DNA of 64,000 nucleotides from Salvia splendens (GCF_004379255.2 NC_056049.1:7998001-8062000); one strand, 5' to 3'. Shown: positions 45,960 through 58,629, numbered from the stretch's first letter. Numbers and translations: made by a program. Notes: generated by a model not told the origin, from the letters alone.

Positions 45960-48900
45960 AAAATACTTTAAAAATAATTAATAATATCAAAATGTAACCT
46001 TATCTTAGTACATAATAGTTTATGTATTTATATACTTTCCAATTATAAGTTGTGATATAATATAATAATAGCAATAAATATTATTACTGTTAATATAGAA
46101 TATAATACTATGTGCTACTCCATTAACTTAATATAACTACTATTAGTCCATTTACTTTGTAGACGTTAGCAATAATGATGATGATAGTATAAATCAATCG
46201 GTCAATCACCTACATTCAAAATGAGCTAGCCAATGATCGATGATGGAATTACTTCTGAATTATGATTATTAAGATTAAGTTTATAAATGTTACTACTGCC
46301 TCCATCCCAAAAAAAATACGTGAGTTATACTTATATTTGCATAAAAGATATTAAGTTAATGAATAATAAAAAAATAATATTTTTATATGGAATCAAACTA
46401 TAATATGGTTAATAATTAAAATTTAACAAAAAAAGAAAATGAAACTGATGCATTTACGAACTACGGAGTATAATAAATTAAAAATATAAAAAAAATATTC
46501 AACTACATGGGTTATACTTATATTTGTATAAGAGATATTAGGAGTTGTATATTTCAAGTAAATGGCACAATAGTCTCAACATGTTTACTCTTTTTGAGGT
46601 GTATCGATTTTGTTTAGCATTAATCACACAAATATTTAATAATATTTTAAGTTTATGGCTGGCCAAATTATGGCCATTTAGCATCACCCAAAGACATTAT
46701 AGAAAAGAGAGAACCGTAGGGAAGAAACGGAAGAGAGTTTGCGAGTATTGTTGAGGTGTGAGAGAATGTCACTTTCTCCAAGATGAAGAAACCATAAAAA
46801 AAGAATAATAATGATTTTATTTATTCATTGTTAATTATAATCAAAGACCTTTTCAATACTTCTGAAAAGAAATCAAATTCAAATAAACTAAAACAATAAT
46901 TTATACATTAAATATATTCTAAATTCAAGAAAAATATGTGAAACAAATATTGTATCAATGTCTTACCCCACACAGACTATACGCCTCATTTCTAGGTGTA
47001 GCATATTTAACTTACAACGCGAAATAAAATTCCCATCGCAATCGTAGCTCAAACTTTTGATTATATCAACATCATGGCTTCTGAATTGTGAACCAATGAA
47101 TTGTAAAAATCAATAAAATAATAAACGATCGCATCAAGAGACGATAATTTACTGGTCGTGCACAGTTATTAAAATGCATCTTCAATTTAATAATGAATAA
47201 ACAATTGCGTCGGTTCATAAATCACATCGAAAGTAAGGTGATTATTAGGCCTAATGAGAATAGCAAAAGTGCAATAATCGGAATGTCAATATTAAAGTAT
47301 TAATATTATAAATTTATTTTTTATAATTGAACGGATGTAGTGCACTAATTAATCACTCGTCATTAACAATGATCGCTTTTAAAATTGTGATTTGGTGTTT
47401 TGTTTTAATACGACCAACGCTACTATAGAAGAATCTATACATTGAAGAATCCCTTTCCATCACCCTAAAATATTTCAACTTCCATTAAAAAATAGATATA
47501 TTTAATATCACGAGCTTTTCAGAACTCAAAAGTGCAAAATGAAACCTCTTTAATTTTGTACTCCATTCTAATTGAAAATAATCTTCTATATTCGATAAAG
47601 TATTTGTGGTTTTTATTAAAACAAAATACTATAATATTGTGTAGGTTTTTTTTTTGTCGAAAAGTAATGTGTATTGTAAGCTGTTTCACTAAAGTGGTAC
47701 TAATATTATTTTTGAAACATATTTCTACTCTTCCTTTCACCAATCTATATTCAATTATAGAGTAATTCTTTTTCTTTCTAATAAAGTGAATCCTATTTTA
47801 TACTAATAATAACTATGTTTTTCTCTGTATATCTTTGTTGTATTATTTTTTGTATTTTTTTTAACTGAGGTAATAATCCAGAAATACGAGTTTATTATAC
47901 ACGTGTGGATTTTAATGGAAAATGGGCCTAATACTGTATATTTTCTAGACTTTAGTCCATTGGGCCAATCTCGTTAAAAAAATGAATTCGTGATATTTTA
48001 GTTCAATTGAAGCCTATTCTGAAAATTGATTTATTTAAGTCACAAAACAAAAATTTGCGTTCCCCCAATGTTTCATACTATGTATTTAAGAAAAATAGTT
48101 GGATCACCAAATTTTACTATCTAATTTATATCTCAAACATTTAAAAGCTATGAAGAAATGGAAGTATAGAAACAAATTTTATGACAGAGACTCACACGTG
48201 ATAATTCAATGAGAAAATACTATAAAGTTGTTGTTATGATGCTACTCTCAAAAAAAACAAAGATTTAAATTTTTAATGATGGTTGCTAGTACTTGGATCC
48301 GATCTTTATCGATATAATCGCTTTTTAATTACTATTACTTCCTGTCTATATATCTATAATCATATTTCTAATTTTCCATTTATATCCAAACAGTAGACTT
48401 TAGATAAACGGGCCGAATTTAGTCGAATAGGCCCGTTAAGTGAGCAGCGTCCAAGACAAGTTCCATTTAATATTGAAAAGCCCAACACAATAAAGCCCAA
48501 AAGCGTGGTATATTTTGTAAGGAATTCTGTATGCAGCTTCTATTTTTTTAAATTTCATAATATTGATTATTAGAATAAATTGAGAATGCTTTTAAGACCA
48601 TCAAAAGCAAATTTCTTCATTAAATATTTCTGCTCTAAAAAGTTCCCTAAAAATTTTAATAGACAACTTTTGTGTGTGAAATAAACAACTTTATACACAT
48701 CTGCATTTCCACTACTTTTTATTGTAATTTAATATGCCACATCCTCTAATTATGAATATAAAACTCAGCACCATTGCTGGCTGAGTCAAAAAGGATTAAT
48801 GTGATTTTATTTAATGTTCTCTTTTTGGGAAATATGAAAAAGATGTTCAATGATTAACACTTTACTCTTAAAGTTTAAACATGTTAAAGGAGTTTATTTA

Positions 48901-49022
48901 AAATTAATTATGTTGTGCTAAGACGTGATTTGACTTGATTTCTAACCGACATAGAGATTAGAGCACATAACGATTTCACATTATATAGGGATCGATGTAC
49001 ATATTTTGAATCTAAATAAAAT

Positions 49023-49259
49023 AACTCTCTCCGTCTGTTTTTAAACGTTCCATTTTTTGGCAGTACAAGTTTTTAAAAAAGTGGATATAGAAAAGTTGAT
49101 GGAATATAAGTCTCACATATATATATTAATTTTAAATAAAATGTGAGTGAGATAAATTAGTAGAATCTAGGATTCTATTACCATTTATAATGAAAATGAA
49201 TCATAACTTTTATTTATAGATCGACTAAAATTGAAAAATGAGATTCCTATTCATAGACT
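49023..49259. mobile_element. Stowaway-type MITE, degraded
   Basis: CTCTCTCCGTCTGTTTTTAAAC at left with a partly complementary right end (GAAAAATGAGATTCCTATTC). Confidence 0.5.
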
Positions 49260-50109
49260 GTTAGCCAATTAGTAGTATAATAATTTAGAAGATAAAAACA
49301 ATGTGGAGAGTTAGAGTATTGTGGAAAATACATATCTGCATTTCCACTAATTAGTTGTGACAGCCAACTATTTCAACAATCATTAAAGTTGAATTATTAA
49401 ATTAAAAACTGCGTGGTGTCATTGACTTTGTTATTTTCAACTAAATGAAATTTCGCAATTGGAGAAAGTCTCACCATTGAAATTTAAGAAACGATTGATG
49501 TGGCATCATATGCCCCAATGATGCAAGGTAAAATTTATGATACATTTTTATTATTACACGAATAATAATTTTAGTTCAGTTTTTATGTATAGGGACGCAA
49601 ATAATGATAATTTAAGGAGTTCTTACATATGCAAAATCCTATCTTATTTTTTCTATTTGTCCTCATATTAGTAGTAGAAATTTTAGGACTTTCTTAGCTC
49701 ACAAAAATGGATGACCAAATCATTTTTCTTAACGAATTATTTGTCAGCATTATTAATCTATTACTAATTTTATTAACTCAAATTATTAATACTACCATAA
49801 TATACTGCTACCACAAAAAAAATATAGGAGTTGAAAAATAGCTAGAGAGATGATCAATCGATTATTTTTAGTAAAATCAAATCAAGTTAACCGTTTCCTT
49901 TAGTTTGAAATAATCTAAATGTTTTATTTCGATTGCCATTTACTGATTTTTGTCATTAATTGGCTAAGGACTTTCGCAATCATGTTTAGTTAGTAAAAAA
50001 TAATGGGGTCAAGTTAGGTGACTGAAGCTTACAATTTCCTGAATTTCGGTCTTCATTTTTCATTATATTATTATTTCTAACATCTAAAAAGTTCCTTTAC
50101 AGTTCACAC

Positions 50110-51212
50110 CAATGTTTTAAAAACCGGACCGGACCGGTCGGTTCGACCGGTTCAACCACGAACCGGTAGGTGGTCCGGTCCGGTTAGCACTATAAAACCA
50201 GTGACATGTTCAACTGCCATGAACCGCCGAAACCGGCCGGTCGGACCGGTCTGGCCGGGAACCGGAAACCGGTTCAAATGCTTTTCAAAATTTTATTCTA
50301 AAATTTTGGCCTTGATAGAGGTCGAACTCAAGACCTCCCGGTGAACTTACCAACAATTCTACCACTACACCACAAGGACTTCTTTGTAGTAATATGAACA
50401 TAATTTATTTTCATATGTTAAACACAAAATATTTATCTATATAAACTAATAATTCGTGTTTAATACGTATATATGTATATTAAGAATATGTGATTAATTA
50501 TATTAAAAGTTTACTACTATTTGATTATATACTAGGAGTATTTACTAAATATATGTTTTTAATTTATGTTTATTCATATATCTTCGTGTATAATATTATT
50601 TTGCCGCATTACTTTTTAAAAATAATACTATGAACTTATTTATTTTTATACATAAATATTAAAATTTTTATTTACAATAACTTACTACTAGTATAATTTA
50701 CATATTTAATTATATTTGTTGATAAAAAAATAATAAAATTCTATCATTCACTAAAAATATATTCTTTTTAATTTTATATTCTTTTAAGATAATTCATTTT
50801 AATTTTATATATTCTTTTAAGAAATTGTTAATTTTAATATATTTCTTATATTTTAATTATACTTTTACAATCACTAATGTTTTATAATATAGGAGTTTAT
50901 AATTATACATAGAGTTTAATACTAGTTTTTAATATTGTGTATTATAATTTATTATTGTATTTAAACTTAACGTCATTAAATATTCTAATATACTAGTACA
51001 AGAATTGTTTTCTATAATAATACTATTAAATGTATAATACTATAATATTTATTGATAAAACATTTGATTAAATTTTATTATTTACTACTAAATAAATAAA
51101 TATATATATAAACAGTATTCCGGTTCAACCAATGGTTCGACCAGTGAACCGGTTGAACCAGTGAACCAGTAATGACGCCGGTTCGCTTGCCGGTCCGGTT
51201 TTTAAAACATTG
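50110..51212. mobile_element. Nonautonomous hAT element (CAATGTTTTAAAAACCGG family), complete
   Basis: Perfect 18-bp inverted ends CAATGTTTTAAAAACCGG and CCGGTTTTTAAAACATTG, flanked by the perfect 8-bp duplication GTTCACAC (50102-50109, 51213-51220). Subterminal regions are rich in CCGGTTCAACC-type motifs. The interior is AT-rich, with a tRNA-like segment at 50319-50372 (minus). No transposase. A related, inverted and right-truncated copy lies at 55856-56480. Confidence 0.95.
50319..50372 (-). other. tRNA-like segment with pol III A and B boxes inside hAT
   Basis: On the minus strand TGGTGTAGTGG (50372-50362) fits the A-box consensus TRGYNNARNGG at every position. GTTCGACCT (50327-50319) fits the B-box core GWTCRANNC in 8 of 9 positions, 34 bp later. 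The surrounding GTGGTGTAGTGGTAGAAT recalls a glycine tRNA 5' half. It is not a complete cloverleaf, so it is not called a tRNA gene. Confidence 0.55.
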
Positions 51213-51220
51213 GTTCACAC

Positions 51221-51796
51221 CTATACTCAACTTCAGAATTTCTGCGATATTACAACCACTCCCACATCCAATATTCAAAATCTAAAATATTTATTGAAAT
51301 TGCGCATTTGAATATTATTCAAGAAATTAACAACTCCGTGATACACTTGTTTTTCATGGTCTAGATTCTAGAGTTGTTATTCATTTTTATTAAATTAGAA
51401 ATAGAAAGTTATAAATTACAATGAAACTTAAGATTCCCAATATTTTTTTAATAGATATAAATTGGCGTGCATGATTGCAAATCTCCTCAAAATCAAATGC
51501 AATAAAGTCCAATTAAGTATTGACAAATAAGTATAAACTCAACTTCATTGCATCAATCTTGACCAATATCAGATTGCACCGCATACCATTTGATGATTTG
51601 ATCCTACTTTTCATCAGTAAAATTTTACAAATATTGCAATGCGTACATAAAGCAACAATTTAAATATGATTTACTATAATATAAAAATAGCAAACCCATC
51701 ACAATCTGAAATTAACGGTGTGTAAAAAATTGAAATTTCAATCGTCGGAAACATTTGAAAAACTAGAGCATATGATATCTCTAATTCTAATTAATC
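51221..51796. other. No recognisable gene
   Basis: AT-rich; contains the presumptive 3' UTR of the small minus-strand gene just beyond. Confidence 0.5.
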
Positions 51797-52162
51797 CTAA
51801 TTAAGCATACACTCTTTCTCATCATCATTGGAGACAGAATTCCTCTTGATGAATTCCAAACAATCTGCAATCGCCTCAGAGCAAAATGAACTGGAGTGGT
51901 TCGTCGTTCTCACCGTCGAATACGAGCACCGGGCCGGAGGAGCGTTGCCGGCCTTTCGGGCCAGATTCCGACCCAGCAGTCTGAGACACTTGTTGTAAGA
52001 ACTCTTCCACTTGTTGAAAACTCGCAAAATAGAAAAGAAATTGGTGCGAAGGCGCTGCACCGAGAATCTTCTTGAGTTGAGACGAACACCCTTTATTCCG
52101 AACCATCTCTTGCTCGTGATTCTGTCGTAGTTAGCCGTACGGTTATGATGATGATCGCTCAT
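51797..52162 (-). CDS. Small basic protein of unknown function
   Basis: Single-exon frame of 121 residues in a region where chance frames stay under about 80. N-terminus MSDHHHNR; central Arg/Lys-rich, amphipathic-looking segment (RLNSRRFSVQRLRTNFFSILRVFNKWKSSY, shown here only in part: RFSVQRLRTNFF); Ser-rich and acidic end (SNDDEKECMLN). I know uncharacterised plant proteins of this general layout but cannot assign a family name. No signal peptide or membrane segment is evident. A TATTTATAG sequence lies about 40-50 bp upstream of the start on the coding strand, next to a (GA)n run at 52208-52222 that would fall just upstream of it. Function unknown; real-gene status is likely but not certain. 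Confidence 0.6.
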   Translation of the reverse strand: MSDHHHNRTANYDRITSKRWFGIKGVRLNSRRFSVQRLRTNFFSILRVFNKWKSSYNKCLRLLGRNLARKAGNAPPARCSYSTVRTTNHSSSFCSEAIADCLEFIKRNSVSNDDEKECMLN

Positions 52163-52222
52163 GCTTGTTTTAGGACAGCAAATGGAAATTACTATCTATC
52201 TATAAATAGAGAGAGAGAGAGA

Positions 52223-52947
52223 GGCAATGTTTTAAATACAATAAAATATAATAATAAGTTGAGCTTTAAAAAACGTGGAATTTTGGGTGGATATATTGTA
52301 CTACTAGTAATTTATTTGATGATATTTAGCAAGTAATTAGAAAATGAGTAGGAAGTCGTGGATGTTAAAAAATAATTAAAGGGTGCTTTGCCAATCAAGG
52401 TTAGTAGTGGAGATGTTGCTGTAAGTCTACAATATGAAGCATGTGTTTGACACCATGTTTTAAAATTAGACCAAACTGATAAAGCTACATGACTGTGGTT
52501 CCACCTATTGGATTAATTGGACTATTGATCGAACTGTAATATAATTATATGTATAATATATATGAAATTTAGTGAAGGATAAAATATAGTAATTAATATA
52601 TTAAATCATATAGCACTATAATTAGTTATTTATAGATATAAAAAATATTATTAGTAAAATTTATTTAGTGAATGATCAATTTTAATTAATTTTTGGACAT
52701 TAAAAACAATTAAAGGACTGTAATTGGTTAGTGTAGATTAAAGACTTAATAATTTATGTATGAAGTGTATGTAGCAAAGTAATATAATTATTACTTAGTT
52801 TAGATTAAAGTATACTGTGATAATATTATTAGTTTGAACATGTACATTTAATATATAATACAAAATGTTAATTAATAATTAGTATATTATAAACTATAAT
52901 TAAAAATATATTAACAAAACATTAAATCTTATGTATCATTAATTAGG
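52223..52947. other. No recognisable gene
   Basis: AT-rich, upstream of the small basic-protein gene. Confidence 0.5.
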
Positions 52948-53184
52948 GATGTGATCAAATGCAAAATATTGTACAAACTCCAAACTATGATCTGGACCGT
53001 TAGAAAATGTCAGCAGATGACAAAATACCAGCAATAGAAAATGTCAACACAATGTCAACGGTTAATGATGTGTTGAAAATGTGTTGACATTTTTTGTTGA
53101 TGTAATTTTGTCATCTGTTGACATTTTCTAACGGTCCAGATCACAGTTTAGAGTTTGTATATTATATAGAGTTTGTTCATCACA
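52948..53184. mobile_element. Hairpin MITE (about 237 bp)
   Basis: The left arm contains GATCTGGACCGTTAGAAAAT followed by GTCAGCAGATGACAAAAT; the right arm is the reverse complement, with few changes, at about 53105-53150. Inverted arms of roughly 80 bp with a TGTTGACATT-rich centre. Superfamily not assigned. Confidence 0.75.
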
Positions 53185-53790
53185 ATTTATAGTGAAGTAT
53201 TTACTCCCGTAAAATATTTAATTCACTATAACGACATTGTGGTTCACTCCATGTTTTAAAATTTGTGTTGGGAACTAATAATTCAATAATCTAAATGTCT
53301 TTATATTTAGTAATCATGTCGGCTGTTTGGAAGGGCTGGAGAAATATAAGTTGAAGTGGTTAAAATTCCAGTATCTGCAAAAATCATAAAGGCCGAGGAG
53401 AACATGTCAATATTTGTCAATTTTTATTTATCCACATATTTTTAAATCTCATATTCTTATCTTATTAAAACCTCACCATAATATTATCATCAATTGGAGT
53501 GCCAAATAGCAGCCCAAATTTTTCATGTCATGACCGAGGAGAACATGGCCAAAGTTTGGAATGGATGAAAATATTTTAACCGTTCTCCATAAAAAAGAAC
53601 GCAGCCTTAACTTATTACTGATTTTACACTATTTCAACACGAGTTGATTTCTTACTGCAATATGATATACCCTCAAACGATGTCCCAAATTCAAAAATAT
53701 ACAAAATGTTCACATATTGACTCACTGAACTAAATGGGAAAAAGCTTGAGTTCTATACCCAATATGAAGATATATCAGCAAATATCAAGC
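53185..53790. other. HAKAI 3' flank; no other gene
   Basis: Includes the likely HAKAI 3' UTR close to 53790. Nothing else recognised. Confidence 0.5.
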
Positions 53791-56700
53791 CTAGTCCCCA
53801 CTTCCGAAGCTATCTCGCCTCTCAGTTGGCCAGCTGAAGCCTGGACGCCCGTCATGATTCCCGTCACCAGAGTGCGATCTGCCCCATTGCAGGTGGGGAT
53901 GAGGCACCGAAGGTGGTGGAGGAAGATGGGGTGGTTGGGGCGCCAATATTCCTTTACCGTTCCTTGGGTCCACAAAGTTCCCACCCTGCCTCTGTTGCTC
54001 CATACTGTTATTCCCAGCATTCTGAAAGAATCCTCTTCCTTGAGAGTTGACATTCATAAAGCCATCCGTAGACCTGTGAGATACCATAGGAGGTTCCAGA
54101 GGCACAGACCCGGGCACTGCATTCCACTGTGGATAATTTTGAGGAAAATTCATGGGTCCGGCAGGACCAGGTGGGAAACCTAGCAACGTGCCCTGTCCTG
54201 GTCCACCTTCTGGTGTAGAACCTGGTCTTGGCATTCCATATGGTGCGCCAAAGTACTGTTGTGTTCCATCAGCTGCATAAGGAGGATAATCGTATTGAGG
54301 TGGAGTTGGACCTGAATTCGGGTTAACTGGTACAGCAGAATTAGAAGGTTGTGAGTTGCGGGTACTAGGAGAATGAAATTCGGATATAGTTTTTAGGAAC
54401 TGACCTGAATCTTGCCGGCCACTACCCTGCACATGAGCTTCAAAAGTATGCTGAGGAAAGTGGTTCTGGGAAGTACCTCTATCAGGGTGCTCTGATGGAT
54501 GATCGGGAGTTTGTCTTGGAAAAGGTGGCGCCGGTCTTTGCTGTACAGCAGGTCTCGCAGGTGGTTGTTCCCTGGATTGAGGCAGCTGGGCTTTGTCTTC
54601 ACTGTCATGAAGTTGAGAACTTGAATGGGGAGAAAACACTGGCCTTGGGGGTGCCTGAACTGAGGAATCGGAGGCTGAAGGTTTCCTAGCACTCATTGCT
54701 TCCGATTCATTCCCTTCTTTTTCCTTATTGGGGTGAATAAGATCAGAATGGGCCTCATTTATATGCAACTCAAAGTCACTCTTCTTTAAGAAGGACTTCA
54801 GACAATGAGGGGCTGCACATATGAAGATTCCTTCCATCATTTTAATTGTCTGAATCTTCTGAATGCGTTCATCACAACTGTAGAAGATGATTGGCAAAGT
54901 ATAGTTGAAGTCATGCATTGCCAAAGATGATTAACAAGGTTAAAGAACTATCAAAGCAAACAACCAAATGAAAAAGGTATGCATATCGAATTCTTGACAC
55001 CATCAGCATCCTCCCTAGTACTCAGATAGAGTTTGTAAACCATTCCCTTCATTACACAAAAATTACTGGCAAATAACCAGCAAATGAAACTCCAATTTAT
55101 TAGCATAAAGTTAATCACTATTCAGTTAAACTGGATAGCAAGTCATAGTCCATTGAAACATTTTTACTTGTATATCACCCCACTGAGTCTGATGCAGAAA
55201 TGTCACATTCAATTAAAACCAAGATCCTAAATAAAATGCAACAATATTATAGAGAGGAACTAGATGCATAAAAAAGTAGTATGCCTTACAGATAACAAAG
55301 AGAATGACTCCTGGAACAGTCCAAACAGAAGGCATGCTCACATGGGCTCTGCAATAAAATAAGTTTGTCGGCATATTAGCTAATCATACGTGCTGAGAAA
55401 ATAGCTTCATGTAGGAAATGGCATTGACACTCCTGGTAGAACTCTTCTTCATAGCCTCAAATAGATTCAACACAAATATCAAGACATGCCACACATAGAA
55501 GTCTTGTTAGAGTTTGTATACTAGAAATCAAACTTCGAGTGATTGAATATTGTAAAACTCCTTATTTATTTTCCAATGGATGAAACAGATTATTTTTGTC
55601 ATAATGTTGTTATGTTTTACATTTGATGGATGTTTATTGCATGTTTAAATGTATAAGTAACTTAACAAAGTCTAAGTCTTTGTTTTAGTAGACCGGTTGT
55701 GGGCGTCGTACACTTTAAGGTAACACGATTAATTCTGAACAAAGAAAAATAAGAATTTCACAACCCAGATAGGCCTAGACTACCTATCGTGAAAGGTTGC
55801 AATGTCAGTCCGCATGTTTCTAAGCCTTACTGAAATAAGATGACATTGGTGTGGTCAATGTTTTAAAAACCAGACCGGCAAGTGAACCGACGTCGTTACT
55901 GGTTCAACCGGTTCACTGGGCGAACCATTGGTTGAACCGGAGTACTGTTTATACATATATATTTATTTATTTAGTAGTAGTAAAAAATAAAATTTAATTA
56001 TATGTTTTATCAATAAATATTATAGTATTATACATTTAATAGTATTATTACAGAAAACAAGTCTTGTACTAGTATATTAGAATATTTAATGACATTAAGT
56101 TTGAATACAATAATAAATTATAATACACAATATTAAAAACTAATATTAAACTCTATGTATAATTATAAACTCCTATATTGTAAAATGAATTATCTTAAAA
56201 GAATACAAAATTAAAATGAATTATTAGTTTCGGTGGAAAAAGAATTTCAGATTTAATGTATAAGGATAATTAATGTTCATAATATTTCAAAATGACCATG
56301 TGGTGGAGTGGTAAAGAAGTTGGTATTTAGAGATGAGGTCATGTGTTCAAGTTATAGTAACAACAAATTTTAAAAAGATATTTTGAAAAAGTGAAAACCG
56401 GTTTCCGGTTCACGGTCGGATCGGTCTGACCGGCCGGTTCCACCGGTTCGCGGCGATTCAATGTGCTAGTGGTTTTTAGGGGTGAAAGATGAGGTCTTGA
56501 TAAATTATTTATTTCTTAATCAATGTAAGTTAGCATTTAGCATACGGTATTGATTATGCATTACTTTGACTTACCAAATGGTGCAGGTTTTTCGCAACCC
56601 AATAATCCTGGTATATTGGGTAGTGGTGATTAATAACTAGCGGTGCTAGAATTGCTATTATAGTGAATCGTGCGCGAGGTGAGTCTCGTTTGATAACGTC

Positions 56701-58562
56701 CTCAAGAGGAGCTCGAAATAAGACTTTATTATTCGGAACCTAGCTAGTTGGAGTTTGATTACTCTATCAATAATAAATAAGCATTTCTTGCTAAGTCCAC
56801 TCTTGGAATTAATAAGATGTTAATTAATTAAATTTATAGCAGACACTAATTAATTAATGGACGTTTCTATCTTAAACGCGGGAAATAAATGACAAACAAA
56901 GGAAACCCGGATTACTTATAATTTCGGATTTGGATGGACAGTGCAATATTACTTCTGTAGTGGCTGCTCATAATATTCCAATATAAGCTTGTATTAAATT
57001 GTGGGTTCAATTTAATTAGTGAAAAGCTAATTGTGGGAGGCCATATCCAAAACCTTTCATAGATCCCTTACTGGGCCCAATATATGTGACTTAATATAAA
57101 TAGGAGAATAAAAGAGACAAAAAATACAATTATTTTTCATTGATAATTTTCGTCCCCCTCTCCTTTATTAAGAGGGGCGAAATTTTTCCTTAAGATAGAA
57201 TTTATGTCTTGTTTATTTAAGTCCTAGTATTTTGGTGAGATCAGCCCACACTGATATCAGCATACAGTCCGGGAACCAGTTAGAAGATCCGTGGTTCCGT
57301 GGTTTAGTACTCAAGATCTACGTGGAGAAGGCGCTAGCTATCTTCGATTCTTTGGAGAATCACGTAAAATGGCTAATCCATAGAAAGCATGTTTTAGGTT
57401 TCAATTACGCTAAAACATGATTTAATTCAAGTTATGAGCATGATACATGTGATAATTGCGCGAATAGATTTTATCTAAATAATCTACTAAATAGATCAGA
57501 ATTATTATGTAATTGATTTATGTATGCTTCCGCTGCCAACCCCTTCAAGTCTAGGGTTAGGTAAACCATGATCACATGCTCCTTGTAACACAAAATGAAG
57601 TAAGGTTCATAACAAAGAAAACAAATATACATAAACTAACATTTCAAACAAAAGATCAGAAGTAGCTAATGGTATCCCAATAAAAGTAACAATCATTTTT
57701 TTAAAGCAGGACATTAATCGGGCATTTACTTTTCATGGCTGATAAGATACACAATTGAGTATTTTTATCCTCATTATTAGGAATTCACTCATCCTACCCT
57801 TTCAATGGGATATGAATCAACAAAAAAAAGCTCTATATAGGCTAAACATAGTAACTAAATGCCTTCTCAAAAAAAAAACTGAGCATAAACACAACTCAGT
57901 GTTATCAAAAGTTCGTCAGCGCCAGGGTGCGAAGCGCACTGGTATCGCCCTGAGGCGGCTGGGGCGAGTGATATGCTCGGGCTGCTTGGGCAATATAACT
58001 TATCAAATACCTAATGCCTAAAAGTCTACAAAACTTATCAAGTCTTTTTTCCTAAAACAAATCAAATACTATAATTAATGTTCAAACTATAGAAGGAGAC
58101 AGATGTATCACAAACACATTGTTGCAAAGAGTTATGGTGAGACTACATATAATATACAATTGTCTGCTACACGGCAAAAGGTGTCTCAATGAATTGAAGC
58201 ATTCTGAAAGACAGATATAGTAATATGATTTTCTTTACTCACCAATCAACTCATTAGCCTTAATTTATTTAAACCTCAAATGCCATTAAAAGACTGTAAA
58301 TGTTACTCACCAGACGCCCATAAATAGCCACGGGAAAGTCGCATCGAACGCAGAAATGGACACGCTCACCGAGCTGGCGACGGGAGCGGCGTCCAACAGA
58401 CTTGATAACCGCAGTTGCAGATGCTGCGCCCATACCCTTGGCCACAGTAAGATCAGCTAACACAAGATGATCGGGGCAAGCCACTGTGACAGTGTCCACA
58501 GGCGCAGGATTTGCAGCTGCACCAGCTTCACTAGCTGGCTTGCTAAGCCGAATCTGCAGCAT
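53791..58562 (-). CDS. HAKAI: E3 ubiquitin ligase HAKAI homologue
   Basis: RING-type ubiquitin ligase; the plant protein is a component of the nuclear m6A RNA methyltransferase complex. Three coding exons on the minus strand: 58562-58311, 55348-55290 and 54877-53791, total 1398 bp, 465 residues; phases and GT-AG sites agree. Exon 1 ends in the RING (HFCVRCDFPVAIYGRL). The 59-bp exon 2 supplies SPCEHAFCLDCSRSHSLCYL. Exon 3 opens CDERIQKIQTIKMMEGIFIC and has the second zinc motif (CAAPHCLKSFLKKSDFELHINEAH), then a long Pro/Gln/Gly-rich tail. The ATG at 54924 sometimes suggested for exon 3 is intronic. Intron 1 (2.96 kb) holds a solo LTR with a nested hAT element, but the splice sites are untouched. 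Confidence 0.93.
55856..56480. mobile_element. Truncated hAT copy of the CAATGTTTTAAAAACC family
   Basis: The left end CAATGTTTTAAAAACCAGAC and following GGTTCAACCGGTTCAC region match the right end of 50110-51212 in reverse complement. Similarity runs through the tRNA-like segment to about 56480, where the right inverted end is missing. Nested in the solo LTR. Confidence 0.85.
56301..56353 (+). other. tRNA-like A/B box segment in second hAT copy
   Basis: TGGTGGAGTGG (56301-56311) matches the A-box consensus fully and GTTCAAGTT (56345-56353) matches the B-box core in 8 of 9 positions, 33 bp apart; it corresponds to the minus-strand segment of 50319-50372. Confidence 0.5.
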
Positions 58563-58629
58563 CTTACTAGTGTTGCGTAAACAATTTCGTCTTCAAACTC
58601 GGAAAACAAATACTGCTTGATTTCTATTG

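Larger units (their letters stand above)
41298..50101. other. 8.8-kb gene-free AT-rich region
   Basis: I found no credible coding gene or RNA gene. It holds several Stowaway-type MITEs (listed separately) and a local duplication at about 42031-42158 (AGTGAATAATAAG...). All open frames are below 80 codons and lack domains. Confidence 0.6.
55505..57547 (-). repeat. Solo LTR in HAKAI intron 1, TSD AGTCT
   Basis: Starts TGTTAGAGTTTGTATACTAG and ends CCAACCCCTTCA (TG...CA). Flanked by the perfect 5-bp duplication AGTCT (55500-55504, 57548-57552). No internal retroelement domain remains. It is about 1.4 kb without the hAT element nested at 55856-56480. Long copia LTRs have this kind of start and a ...TTCCGCTGCC-type end. 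Strand is not certain. Confidence 0.82.

Noticed and set aside
50311..50378. A true tRNA-Gly gene
   Set aside because: No acceptor stem or full cloverleaf can be paired; only A and B boxes fit.
54878..54924. ATG at 54924 as the start of the HAKAI exon 3 protein
   Set aside because: It lies upstream of a good splice acceptor (TTCTACAG at 54878); the RING exons lie further upstream.
57900..58020. G+C-rich patch in HAKAI intron 1 as an exon
   Set aside because: No splice sites in phase with HAKAI and no homology to the protein; probably a repeat fragment.
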